A program made the translations under genes and the position numbers. The notes under the pieces were generated by a model. The model did not search any database, was not told the origin of the DNA, and saw only the letters and a list, made by a program, of their open reading frames with translations. Source: Mytilus edulis (lineage: Eukaryota; Mollusca; Bivalvia; Mytilida; Mytilidae). From it: a stretch of DNA of 64,000 nt. Where the stretch lies: NCBI RefSeq assembly GCF_963676685.1, contig NC_092346.1, forward strand, positions 73,175,821 through 73,239,820, in the 5' to 3' direction. Shown piece by piece: positions 1 to 13,500 of this stretch; position 1 is the first letter of the stretch; each line of letters opens with the position of its first letter.

Positions 1-1080
1 ATATGTACATTTAATTTAATAATAATCATATATATACTTAACACCTTGTATATATGATTTTTTTTACTTCCCGTTAACAAAAGATGCATTTTCTTTTCCT
101 TAATACACACATTATTAACTATTTTATTGAACATGAGTGAACATTAAGCTTGCATAAGACATTTCCGTGAACACTTTTATTAAGACAATATTACCATAAT
201 ACTATTAAAAGGTTTCATAAAATCTATATATTTTTTTTCATATGTGATGCATATAATGCACTTAAATCTTGAATTGTAAATTTATAAAGGCATTATTGCT
301 TGTTAATTTAATATTGAATTGCTTTTGTTTAATTTCCTTTCTGGATTACCTTCATAAAGAACGGTAGCAGTCAAAAGTGTGATGATCAAAGATGAAATGA
401 CAGCGGGCACACGTTAACTTTTCATGCACCGGTATGATCGTACAGAAAAACATGTCCATTTTATCTAACTGTTTGATTGATTGATGGCTTAAGGTTGTTC
501 AGGGGTATAGAAAAAAAATACAGAATTTTCTTATACTTTGCCAAATTGAAGATTTTACCATGTTGTTTTTTTGAACAAAATTATAAAAGGTATGTGCCAT
601 CGCGCTATTTTTCAAGGTAAGAGTTCAAAATGGCCAAAGTTTGCTAAGATTGTACATGAAAAAACACATTTCTTGTGCATACAAAGAAATCTATGTAACA
701 GAATTTTGAAATAAAAAATGAGAAAATAGGTTTTTTAATATAGTTTAAGAAAAGAAAAAGAAAAAATGGTGGCACTATAAGAATTATCTCCCTTAAATGG
801 ATTATTATAAAAATGAATTCTATAAGCACAAATGTGTGTTATTTGTTAAAACCTTTTCGATAATGCAATGAATAACTAAGTTTTCTTTATATCAATAAAC
901 AGTGTAACCAATAAATTGCAATATGTCTCCACATTATTAGATAAGGGCAAAGAACTAGACCGATTATTTACTGTGATTGTACAATTCAAGATTGCTGTAT
1001 ACCCCTGACCTACCTTAGATAGTTTATACTAATAAGATTTGACCTAAAAGTGGGAGAAATGATTTATAGGTGCTTCATGT
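1..1080. other. AT-rich intergenic stretch
   Basis: No coding exon, RNA gene or structured repeat could be supported. Short open frames here have no recognisable motifs or plausible splice sites and look like chance frames in AT-rich DNA. Confidence 0.6.
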
Positions 1081-1290
1081 GGATCAGGATCTGCTTACTC
1101 TTCCGAAGTACCTGAAATCATCCCCAGTTTTAGGTGGGATTCGTGTTGCTTAGTCTTTAGTTTTCTTTGTTGTGTCTTGTGTACTATTACTTGTCTGTTA
1201 GTCGTTTTTATTTTTAGCCATGGCGTTATCGTTTTATTTTCAATCTTTGAATTTGTCTTTTGTCTCCCTTTTTAGTCTTGGATAAATAGC
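1081..1290 (+). repeat. Interspersed repeat, family R2
   Basis: Similar to 12420-12570, 13560-13860 and 26580-26890 on this strand, and to 3340-3500, 23300-23430 and 27775-28060 on the opposite strand. Shared landmarks are 'agatctgcttac', 'gtgttgctcagtc' and 'gccatggcgttgtcag'. Several copies are followed by hammerhead-like sequence, so this may be part of a Penelope-like or retrozyme-type terminal repeat. That link is inference. Confidence 0.6.
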
Positions 1291-1616
1291 TATTTTGATT
1301 TCACATAATTAAATTCAATATTGTGTGTAAAAGCACGAAATGTTGATCTTACCGCCCAATAAATGATGGAGAGCTTACAGTTAACTGTTAGCTGTTTTTT
1401 TTCCTTTGTAGAAGTTTCCATTGGGAACAAAGTATAAATAGTGATATATTTTAACCTTAACATAAAAACAAATTGTCACCTATTCAAATGTTTCTGTGTT
1501 ATCGAACTCTTTAGAGGTTTTGATTGGTAAATCCTGCATAGACACAAGAGGTAATTCTCATCAAAATAAAGGTGTTATCCATGTGACAAGGATTAATTTT
1601 GGAACGTCAACAATAA

Positions 1617-2045
1617 AATTGAGAATGGAAATGGAGAATGTGTCAAAGAGACAACAATCCGACCATAGAACAGACAACAGCAGAAGGTCACCAATAGGTC
1701 ATCAATGCAGCGAGAAACTCTCGCACCCAGAGGCGTCCTTCAGCTGGCCCCTAAACAAATATCTATACTAGTTCAGTGATAATGGACGTCATACGAAACT
1801 CCAAATTATACACGAGAAACTAGAATTAAAAACCAGACAAGACTGACAAAGGCCAGAGGCTCCTGCCTTGGGACAGGCGCAAAAGGCGGCGGGATTAAAC
1901 ATGTTTTTTTTTTATAGATTTCAACCCTCCCTCTATACCTCTAGCCATTGTAGAAAAGTAAAGGTATAGCAATACGGACAGTAAAATTCAGTTCAAGAGA
2001 AGTCCGAGTCCGATGTCAGAAGAGGTAACAAAACAAATTTAAACA
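1617..2045 (-). mobile_element. Naiad-family 3' terminal fragment
   Basis: Closely matches 18662-19085, the 3' end of the large Naiad element in this window, in the same orientation. It begins at the shared terminus 'attgagaatggaaatgg' and keeps the 'ctggcccctaaacaaatat' and 'gggacaggcgcaaaa' blocks. No reverse transcriptase is retained, so it is a 5'-truncated (dead-on-arrival) copy. Confidence 0.7.
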
Positions 2046-3150
2046 AAATGAGTCTTTCTCAAAACAAACCGATTCGTCATATCAGATATATACGACAATC
2101 GAACTTATCTAGGATTTTTGAAAGTGAAAATCTTTATACAGTTTCAGAAATAAAAATAGAGGTGCTTGCCTAAAACAAAACGAGTTTTGAAATTGTAATA
2201 TCTAAACCCGACCGTCTCTGCAAATGGTCCTCTTTCTTATTTTCTGATTAATAGTATTGGATTTTACAGTCATATTCCTGACTAGGACATGCATTATCTT
2301 ATATATAGCTGAACTTTCGCATTGAATTATATTATATTGACACCATTTGAACAAAACAATATATGGGTACATTTGCATAGGCACTCGGCTCATAATTGTT
2401 TTTCTTATATACCTTTATATATAGGAAACAAATTAAAGATGAGTGCCTGTGTACATCAGTCAACATTGCGTTATAATCTATAAAAAAAACCACCCAAATA
2501 TATCAACAAAGAAAAACCAAATGGCATATTAACATAGCACATAAGCAAAAGTTAAAATAAAATGAAAGACAAGAATACACAAATTAACAATAACACAATT
2601 ACATAATGACGGAATGTGAAAGTACCGAGCACGCCAAAAGGATATTACAAAAACAAAACAGCAAAACTTAATGATTTACTTAGACAAATAAAAGAATACT
2701 ACACTATGTAATTAAGATGATAAACAACGTACGTACCTTGAATGTATACTTCAAAACCCTTCGGTATTATTTGTAAACATGATTCGGAATATTGATCTTG
2801 GTATCTTCCGATGAACATTTTTTTAGAAAAAACACGAGACTTTTTTTGGGGCATTACCTGGTTCATCAACCTCCTGCTCAGACACTGATGACGTTTTACA
2901 ATGTCTGAGTAGCAGCTGCAAGATCTTGGTAAAGATCCCGATTTGCTTATTATAAAATTTATTGATATTGACAACATGGTTAATATGAAAAATTAGATAG
3001 TTTCTATGTTAATGTTTAAAGCTTCACTGCACAAATATAAAATATAGGAAGAGTACATTGAAATGCGGAAATACATTTTTTTTTCTAGGTACCATAATGT
3101 TTTGTTGGAAATGAGTTTGAACATGGATATTTTTTTCAATACAAACAACC
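2046..3150. other. Non-coding AT-rich stretch
   Basis: No gene seen. Short open frames on both strands lack motifs. The A-rich part (about 2460-2700) resembles decayed interspersed repeat but could not be assigned to a family. Confidence 0.5.
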
Positions 3151-3154
3151 GAAC

Positions 3155-3905
3155 TTCCAAGAAAATTCAAAACGGAAAGTCCCTAATCAAATGGCAAAAC
3201 CAAAAGCTCAAACACATCAAACGAATGGATTACAACTGTCATATTTTTGACTTGGTAAAGACATTTTTTCATGTAGAAAATGGTGGAATAAACCTGGTGT
3301 TAAAGCTAGCTAAACCTCTCACTTGTTTGACAGTCGCCTCAAATTCCATTATGTAGACAACGATGGGTAAACAAAACAAACCAACAAAATAGGGTAAAAA
3401 TATCATAAATAGGGGTACAACCGCAAAACGAATCCCACCAAACACTGGGGGTAATCGAAGGTACTTTGGAAGTGTAAGCAGATCCTGCTCCACATGTGTC
3501 ATCCGTCGTGTTGCTCATATTATTACACAGCTAATAAATAGTCTAATTAGGTAGATCACATTCATGAAAGGGAAGGGGGATTGTAGTTACGATATGAGGA
3601 ACATATCCAATATCATCTGTGGAACGGATATTCTATAACAGTCAACCAACTCGTGATGACGTCCATGAAAAAAATCACAATTGGAAAGCTAAAATCATCT
3701 CTTTTGTTGTAAAGTTTTGTTTTCAATCGACCCTCATTGTCAATTCTAGATATTAGTCCTAATCAAATGGAAAATTCAAAAGCTCAAACACATCAAACGA
3801 ATGAATAACAATTGTCATATAAATTGGTACATACGCTTTCTTGTATAGAAAATAGTGGATTGAACCTGGTTTTATAGCTAGCAAAACTTTTATCAAAGTT
3901 TCATC
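3155..3905. repeat. Tandem pair of an interspersed repeat (R5) with an R2 copy between
   Basis: About 3160-3350 and 3753-3905 are diverged direct copies. Both contain 'caaaagctcaaacacatcaaacgaa' split by changes, then 'gaacctggt.ttatagctagc'. An inverted R2 copy lies between them (about 3340-3500, containing 'cgaatcccacca' and 'gtaagcagatcctgc'). Open frames here are repeat-derived. Confidence 0.5.
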
Positions 3906-4480
3906 TACTGTCAAACTTATCATGTGACTGTGTAAAGAATTAGGCTCACAAATAGAGAAGAAAGGAACCGTATTTTGAGAAAGTGATCGGAACGATATTC
4001 CAACTATGAGACAATGGATAAGCGTTAGCACGATTATATTTAAAACAAAATCGACCTCCGAGTTCATCATGGTTTCTATTTAACAAACGAACGAATATGA
4101 TTTGCATCTCAACTACTTAATGATGAGTTCCTACTGAAACGTGACTGCTGTATGTACGACCGTATTTCTACATTGCATGTCATTCTAAACTTTCATTAAT
4201 ACTCACTACAACATATGTTTGTTAAAGATTTTAGATTACTAACAGGATAACACAAATTCTTTCACACCAATGAAGATATTAACATAAGCTAAAAGTTCAT
4301 TTCTAATAAAATTACGGTATCCAAAAAGTAATATGTGAAGTGCAACATGTGCAAAAAGAAAACTAATCAAACACTTGTAAAGAAATGTAACAAGACATTT
4401 TCTGTAAAAACAACTACCTTATTTTCCAATACATAATCCTTTTGTTTTCTTCTCCCTTTATTTACTTTGGGCTATGGAAT
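3906..4480. other. Upstream region of the lectin-protease gene
   Basis: AT-rich sequence before the first coding exon. No TATA box or other promoter element could be called with confidence. The start codon at 4501 has an in-frame TAA at 4492-4494, so coding sequence does not extend upstream on this exon. Confidence 0.5.
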
Positions 4481-4500
4481 GAAAGTACAATTAACACAAA

Positions 4501-4570
4501 ATGGACATTTTTCCAAAATTTTTAGTTTCTTTTATACTTGTTAATTCGTTGATTTTAGTTGGTACCCAAG
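4501..4570 (+). CDS. Exon 1: signal peptide
   Basis: Starts at ATG 4501 and ends at donor GTAAGA in phase 1. Encodes a 23-residue hydrophobic leader (MDIFPKF...LILVGTQ) typical of a cleaved signal peptide. An in-frame TAA nine bases upstream fixes this as the first possible Met. Confidence 0.85.
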
Positions 4571-7500
4571 GTAAGACTTTGTCTATTTCTTCGATTTCTT
4601 CATTATTATCAGTTAAATGTATTCATAATACAAACTTATACGAATTGTTTAAGAATTTTACTTTAATATAGAAACCATAAACTGTATATTGCCGACATGG
4701 GATAATAATTGCAGAAGCGTAAATATTATATGGACACTTCCTTGATAAATTGATAAATTGATATTACAAAAATTCATTTAGATGCAGTTTGGATCATTTC
4801 TTACCTCTCTTAGAACGATCTGTCATAGAAATATACTTAAAGTAATAGATATTGGGTAGAACTACTAGTATCTGAATCAGTTTTATTGTAGAACAGTCAA
4901 AATACATATACAGTACCAATTTATCTCTACTTTACTGTACTGGACATTTCGATAATTAAATTATGTTCAGTGATGCTCGAGGTAAAATATCAGTTCTTAT
5001 ACACACGTTGAAGAACTGATAAACTAAAAAGGACGTAAAAGAGGAGCGAAAGATACCAGAGGTTCAGTTAAACTCACAAATCGAAAACAAACTGACAGCA
5101 CCATGGCGAAAGTGTAAAGTGCAGAAAACTGTCGACATTGAAGCAGAGTGTGAATGAGAAAGAGATATACCTTTATCGTTAGTTTTTAAATCAAGATCAG
5201 TTCTAGGATAGAACTGGAAGACTAGTTCTATGGTAAACAGTTACAATCAATAATTTAAAGGAGAACAGTTTTTTTATCATGATTCAGAACTTTTCTTATT
5301 GATGACAGTTTAAGAGGAAGTTACATACATAGCTTGATTTTAACTATAAAAAGTTAAAAAAAATATTTCGAAATCCGAGGAAAATTCCAAACAAAAATCC
5401 ACTAGCAAAAGGCAAATCATTAGCTCAATAATAGGAATCTTGATAATTTCTGAACTACGTCATTTCGTTATGTTTATATCAGATTTTTGTAATAAAACAG
5501 TTTTATTTATTTTGTAAATAAAGATTCGTACGCAGTCAGGATATAAACTTCACATGTTCTGTAAATAATAAATAAAATAATATAACTGTTGAATTGTCTT
5601 AACAGAGACATCTATATGCGTCGATGGGGCTCTTTTGAGATGTTTCATTAAGGGTATATAAGTATTACACAGAAACCATATCATTTTCTCGGGGAGTGAC
5701 TTTTGTACAATAAAATTACAGCTGATTGATTCAAAAACTTCGGAAAACTTTTGAAATAAGATGGAACTGAAATGATGAAATAAGTCAATACACTCATCAT
5801 AGATACCAGAACTTTTTTCACCAGACGCATGTTTTGTCCACAAAAGAATCATCAGTTGCATTCGAATAAAAAAAGAAAAGTCAATATTCTCTGGAGGAAA
5901 TTCTTACAAACATTGAAACATTTTGAAAAATGAAATATTCAATATAGATTAACAAGTAATTCATGATTCAACACAAAGGGATGGACAGACAATTTAATAT
6001 GCCTTAAACGAGCACAACCACGTTGCAGATGTTTGCCGAGAGACTTTATCGAAATAGGTCAGCGAGAGACGTAGAAAGCAATATCGAGATATCTTAAATA
6101 TAGCATTCAAAATCAAATGTTTTTGTGTGCAGAAAATTCAAATTTAGGTTGTTGAATATTCAGACACTTGATACATGTGCAGCCAGCACCTCTTATGCTT
6201 TTATTTTAGTATCTTGATATATACAGGGCTACACCAGGCGCAGCATGCATGATACGAAAGCGGCATCTCGATAAAGGGCAATATTATAAAACAAGTTTCG
6301 ACACAGTTTTGTTCTTAACATAGTAACGATCTAAATTTCATGCTTGTGAACGTTTCCTAATTTTTCTCCAATATAACAAACCTGTTTGAAGTAGGTGAAT
6401 TTGTTCTTAGAGTTTGAATAAATATTTATCACATAAATTAAGATAATCTATTTCTGATGAATTAATAAAGGATTTTTTCTGACGTTTGAAAGTTTTTTCT
6501 TCTAAATCGCAAGTAATCTAAATATGTCAGATTGAGGAAACTTTGAAACAATCTTTGGTTAAGAAAACAGGTTGATACGTAATATTCCTAATTTTCTTAT
6601 AAGCATTTTACAACATATTAGCTGTTACATAGACTATAAAACTACTATCAAGCAAATTCACTAGGTATCGGATAGTCTAGAATAGGTGCAACAACAAAAA
6701 GAAATATATGATAAAAATGTCTTTTAATTTGTTGAACAATATGTACCTTTTGAAATTATTATTTGAAAATAAGAAGGGAATGTCTGACATTTGAAAATAT
6801 CTTTCATAACTTATTATTTCTGGTTAAGATAACTCTGTTCGAATCTTTTAGAGCTTGCAATATAGTATTGTGTTTTGGTACAGGCTGCATATTGCCCATT
6901 TTTGTTAGATGTTTTGGTTATTTGTGTAATTCGTTGGCGGTCTCGTTGATGTTGATCCGCCATCTTCTTTCACTCGTGCATGTATTTGTAGACAATAAAA
7001 GTGTTTACATGTAGAAATATTTGTCCCTTCAATTTGGATAGACGGTTTAGTTTCATTTGGTAAAAACTTCGCTATGATATAAAGCATGAAATTACATATT
7101 CCGTTCTTCGACAAATGAAGTAAAATAATATCAAAACTGAGATAAACTCGAGCAATTCAGTTGTACGTGAACAATTTTTTACGACCATTGTTACCATTCA
7201 TTATACGTTATGTTTATTAAGTACTTCATTAAGCTTTTGAAGGCAAAGGCTACAAATTATTGAATTACATAAATAAAGTTATGTTTTTTTTAATCATAAA
7301 TGCTATAAAAAAAAAGCTTTTACTTAGAATTTTCCTAAAATTACTTAAAAACGTAACCCATTAATACCTTATAATATTTTATTTTCAAGGATGGTTTCGA
7401 GGTCGCGGATGGAAAAGATATAATAGATATAATGGTAAATTTTTTACTGCATTTGTTTGTGTCTTTGTAGATTCTTTTTTATAAGCATTGACACAAAATA

Positions 7501-10500
7501 ACAAGAAATATGTTTTTAGAAGTTAAAATTGCTAATTAAGATTTTGACGTTTCAAATCAAAGCAAGCTGTGTCGACATTACCCTCACGTTATTGGTGTAA
7601 AGAACAAAACGAAACTAGTGCTACCAATTCACTTATCACGCACATATTCTTACTTCCAAATTTGGTTTTTCAATTATCATTTTGTGTTTTTATTTTAGAT
7701 GACAATTTTTAGGAGTGGCAATATAAGGCTGTCTGCATAGCGCAATTATGGAAATACTTCAATGCGCTTGTAATTCTTTTTAATGTGAGTTATGTTAGGT
7801 ATCAAGATGATAACATCTTCAGATAAAAAAAAAACATGACAGTTCCACGCTTTTATCTCAACTGCAAATATTTTATCTACATACTTTTTTTGTTTGTTTG
7901 TTTTTAAGAAAGAACAATAATATATGATTACATATTTTTATCAACATATTTCTTTTCAGTTGTCCATAGACGACACAACACAGTCTGCAACGAACGCCGT
8001 TCCACAATTAGTTGTCGTTGGGGTCAAACGCTAAAGATTTTATCAGCTGTTTATGGTAGATCACAAGTTTGGACTTGTAGACCACGAAACAAAAAACAAA
8101 CAATGTGTCGTATTAATGTACTTCGACAAGTTCAAGACATGTGCCAACAGAAAAAGTCTTGCAGATTATATGCTTCAAATCGAGTGTTTAATAAACCATG
8201 TTCTGGTACAGAGAAATATCTGAGAATTAAATACCAATGTCTTAATGGTATGTAATGAACAATTTGTGTATATTTGATTTTTTATATGGCCTTTTTCTTA
8301 ACCCTTTTTCTAAATATTTTAAACAAACTTTTATTATTAGTCACAGTAACCTCCGTTTATGCCACAATGGTAGTTAAATAGGTCAATGCAATGGAGGGTA
8401 TTGTGAATAAAGTGTATGTAACAAACTCGTTGTACAAGACGATAACCTTTCTTTATTTTTATGGTAAATAATAGCAACTACTTGGAAGGTATATATGTTA
8501 ATGTGATTGACGTAAAATGTTCATAATCCTTATTGTTTATGAAAGATAAAATTAAAAATCGACAACAATTAAGAGGCACTCTTTACAACCAAAAATACTT
8601 CTACGTCATTTTGCTATGCCTTGGATGACCAAGAGATAGAACAAAACTATATTGCATAAAATAAATTGCGCTTGATTATTTTGTTATGGTCATAGGTAAA
8701 ATTCAGATAGCTGGTTTAATGCAAGCCATTTCGACGTTATGCAGACTACAACATTTCATCAAACGGATTACATTTCGTATACGACACCTTTATGACCTTA
8801 TTGTCAAGGCCATAACATAAATTCTAGGTTAAAGAGCACTATAAGGGTGTGCATTTATGCATTATCGAAAACTAATCTATTCTTTTCACCTTAGGACAGC
8901 CCGTCATACGGAACGCGTGTTCACAGTCTCCCTGTAAGAATGGAGGTGTATGTAAAAGTTCAGGTACCACTTTTTCCTGTATTTGTCGAAGTGGATTTAC
9001 TGGGAAAAAATGTGAAATAAGTAAGTAAACAAACAAATATCTATAACAATGTATTTATTTTCAAACGCTACGCTTTGTAATGGGTTATAAAGAATAAGTA
9101 TAAATACACCATTGTAAGAAATATACATTATTCATGAAATGTTAAGTAATATCAGCATTTATTAGAAGGAATAGACCGATAATGGTTTATAATTTAGACA
9201 TAGGTATAAATCTTCGTTAATGACCTTATTCACGTGTAGGGTGTACGCTACATGTATGACCAATCACATAAATTTATCAACTTACAACTGAACAGCAAAA
9301 TAGTACCCAACTTTCTCCTTTTACTGTCAGATTAAAAAGTTTAACAACCTGAAACCATACAATATTATAATCGTAACAAAACCAAAGGTTGGTTAATTAA
9401 AAAGCAAATTTAGAAAAAGAAAAGGCAACATCCGAGCATGTACGAATGCCACGCTCAATGTTAGATACCAAAACTTGTGAAACATATAGCCACAAGCCGG
9501 GACGAAGTCTAAAGAGTCGAATTCTATAAAAAAAAATAAACTATCTACATCATTTTCACTGACTCTTGATATATAGATTACACTTCAAACATTATTTGAT
9601 CAGACATTTTGAACAAATGTATAATCTGACAGCTTTTTATCCTTAGCTTGTATTGACGTATATTTTGACATATTTTATGTTTTATCTCTTCTACACGTCT
9701 GGAACCTTCGCATTCTTTGCTCATTCCTTGTGTTTTCAAAACCCTTTTTGAAAATGGACACATGTTGCATCGAGTCAACTTTGTCTTGTTTTTCTTATTT
9801 CAAAAAGAGGGTCTAAAAGCTAGTTTCACTATACACATCTTTTATCAGTTTATACCAATACTCTGACGGTAGACTGTTGACGCTAAAATGAAGTTGATAA
9901 AGATGACGGACGCCGTCTAGTCTTTACAACTAGAAGTAATTTCACTTTTTGCTGAACTGGTCATTTTAAAAGAAAATTGAAATTGTGAGAAACTTCTTGA
10001 GCTGATCAAACTTTTTTTGTGCAAAATAAAGAATGCTATTTCAAAAATACCTTTACCATAGAATACCATTCAGATAAGATTTGTTTTAACAACAAGAGCT
10101 GCAGCACCATAAAAGCGTTTCATTCACCTCAAAAGTGTTAAAAATTAAAAATTTGATATTTTTTAAACGGAATATTTTATAATGAAAATGCAGAATCAAA
10201 AACTGCTTCTATCATGACTATTACCACATATTTAAATAATTACTTTATTGTAATCTTAACGCATCAACGCTTGAATTATTTAATATAGACTGCTCTATAA
10301 TTGGAGATCATTTGACGTCTTCTTATTATCTTTTATTGAAGACTTTAAAATGTTATATGATCATCCTACCGGAGCACCTATTATCAAATGTGGTCTATTT
10401 TTGGTGTTTATGGGACTAACCTAAATGTAAAGTGTACATATTGCATCGTTAGATCACAATCATATAAATGAAAATGCACAAGCTTTTATATATTATAATA

Positions 10501-13500
10501 ACTAGTGGTTTTTGCAGAAAAAAATATGAAAAAAAAAGATAAATTTTGTGAAATTGGAAACATAGCGCCACCGAAGTTACTTTAAAACTCTTAGTGTTTA
10601 GTTAACTTAAATCATAAGGTAGGGCAGTGACTTCTGATCGGAAAATTATTTTATAATTCTTTTTATACAAGATATAATTATGTTATATGTGTATCAAACA
10701 GGTAATATAAAGGATTTGAACAAGCTTTAATTTCTTTGATCTGTATCAAAACAAAGTCTCAAGGTCAAATAATGCCTTTAACGTAACTTCCTTGTCGAAG
10801 GTTGCCTTAAGTTATATCTTGATGTTTTACTTATAAGAATATTGATGGTGATGTTAGATATTTGATAAATTCCATATCATATTTGTCAAACTCTTGTATA
10901 GATGTATAGCTTAACATATTATAGGCTATTGTCTACTGTCGTTGATCGATAGATGACTTGTGTAGGTAGATTACTGTTATTTATAGTTATTTATATTTTG
11001 ATGGATTTGAAAGGTTTGAATTCTGTTTTCAATTCATGTAGTTGGAACCTCGTTGGCCGAATGGACTTATGAGTTTATCTAATTATCAAACAATGATAAT
11101 GATCCCTAGAATTAAAGTATAAAGTAAAATCGCAGAAATACTGAACTTAGAGGAAAATCAATTTGGAAAGTTCATAATCACATGGCAAAATCAAATAAAA
11201 AAACGCATAAAAAACGAAAGTATGTTTGGCGGGCAATCGGGTGAAAGAGTGTAATCAACACCTCATACACTTTTCAACCCAGATGTCTAAAACTGCACAG
11301 GAAGATTACACACATGTTAAAGTTGTACTTAAGCTTTTATGGAAAGATTCAAGGAAATTTCCCCATTTTCCCCAGATATGGAACTTCCTATTTTGATCAT
11401 TTAAAGCATAACAATTCCAAAATAATTCCAACATTTCTTAATTCTTAGAATATACATTAGCTTTTAAAAATGCATTAATTCATACCACATCTTCCTATAT
11501 CTATGATACACACATACCTATTAGTTCTCATATCAAATTCCCTTTTCACAACACATAGGAATACAAATTATACATAACCTTATCATCTAATTGATCTACA
11601 AGAACATACAAAACTGCAGGGGAATATTGTCTTTATTTTATTGTCGGATTTTTCAACAAGGGTACAAAATGGCATCCGCTGCTAGTATATTAAGTAAATA
11701 TATGATTGTATTCAAATACCTAACATTTTGTTACTTTTTATTTAGATACTAACGAATGTAAATCAAACCCTTGCAAGAACAAAGGGAGATGTGTTGACAT
11801 GGCAAATAGATATAAATGTGTATGTAAACCTGGGTATACAGGTCGTCACTGTGAAGTAGGTGAGTTATTGCTAATTTTTTATTGTCGAAACATGTGTTTT
11901 GTGGTTATCTGAATAATTGTGTATTTTCTTATCAACTGTGCAATTTGAATTGAATTCAATAGAAGGTGTTTTAAAAATGAGGTAAGAAATCAGGTTGGGC
12001 TTACTCCTGTCTGTAGTAAATAAAGGCAACAGTAGAATACTGAGGTTCAAAAATCACAAATCGATTGAGAGAAATAAATCTTGATTACGAACTAAAACCG
12101 AGGGAGATATGCTTTTAATTTTAAAATTGGACTAACTTTGATTGTCTAACAATGACAACGTTTGTATAGTTCAAGTCTTAGCTTGCCAAAATATTACTCG
12201 GTTCATAACTGTTATTGTGTATTCGGTCTGATTTGACAAATTGTAAAGGATTGTCAGTTGTCCTGCCACAGATCCTTGTAGTTAAAAAAAGAGTGAATTG
12301 ATTTTTTTATTTAAGAAGTTCTAGATATATCACAGAGACAGGCGTCACCAGTTCATCTATTTAAAATGTAAACTATAACAACTGATAAAACATTTTAAAG
12401 ATTTTACAAATAATCATCTGGTTCGTATTGCTTGGTCTTTTGATTTGATATGTGTGTTATGTATACTGTTGTTTGTCATTTTCTTTTTTGCCATGGCGTT
12501 GTCAGTTTATTTTCGTCTTATGAATTTTAATGTTTCTTTGACATCTTTTGCCTGTCTATTAAATATAGACAATTTTGTTTTCAGGTATTAACGAATGCAA
12601 ATCAAACCCTTGTCAGAATGGTGGAAACTGCGTGGATGGGATCAATCGATATACATGTGTTTGCAAACAAGGGTTTACAGGATCTCATTGTAAAACAGGT
12701 TAATTACGAGCTTTATAAAACATATGGTTAATAAAATATGCATCTTTGTTGACAAATAAATCATCCTTTAACTTCTAGAAAATAGAAACATCATTTCCAT
12801 AATCTACCCTTCTAACTACTAAGGTGATTTTTGACTCAAGATTTTAAAGGAAACTATAATAATTGATTATAATTAAACTTCACTTCTATAAACATCAATT
12901 TTGAAACCTACCTAACCATACACAAGATTAAAAGACACAAAAGACTGAAAATCTATTGAACATAAGCAAACGACACAGCATAGATGATATGATATGATGT
13001 TATAATCAACTGCAGCAAACCATACACTTAGAAAATAAACCCCAACAGTTGTTAGAATAGAAATATTGACGTTAATAAACGCCATATGAAATTATTATAT
13101 GTGGATAACCAAAAAAAAAAAATTTTAGCACTACACATGAAAGAAAAATTTAATATGTCAATATCGGTGACTGATGAGCAGAAAAAAATCACATGAAAAA
13201 TAGATGGGAGATTAATGTCATTTAATTGTTTGATTAATACATATTATCATTGTAGCAGCAATTTTATTTTAGAAATCAATGCGTGCAAATCATCTCCATG
13301 TAAGAATCATGGTGTATGCCAGCAAGTTGGATTAGGTTACAAGTGCAAATGCAAATCTGATTACACAGGTGATCGATGCCAAACAAAACGTAAGTTCTTG
13401 TATAGAGTTTAAAGTGTTATTAACATATGTAAAACAACAACGTCCCTGAGTTGCTTTTGAAATATAAGATATAAATAATTATTAAACAGTGCTAGGTGTC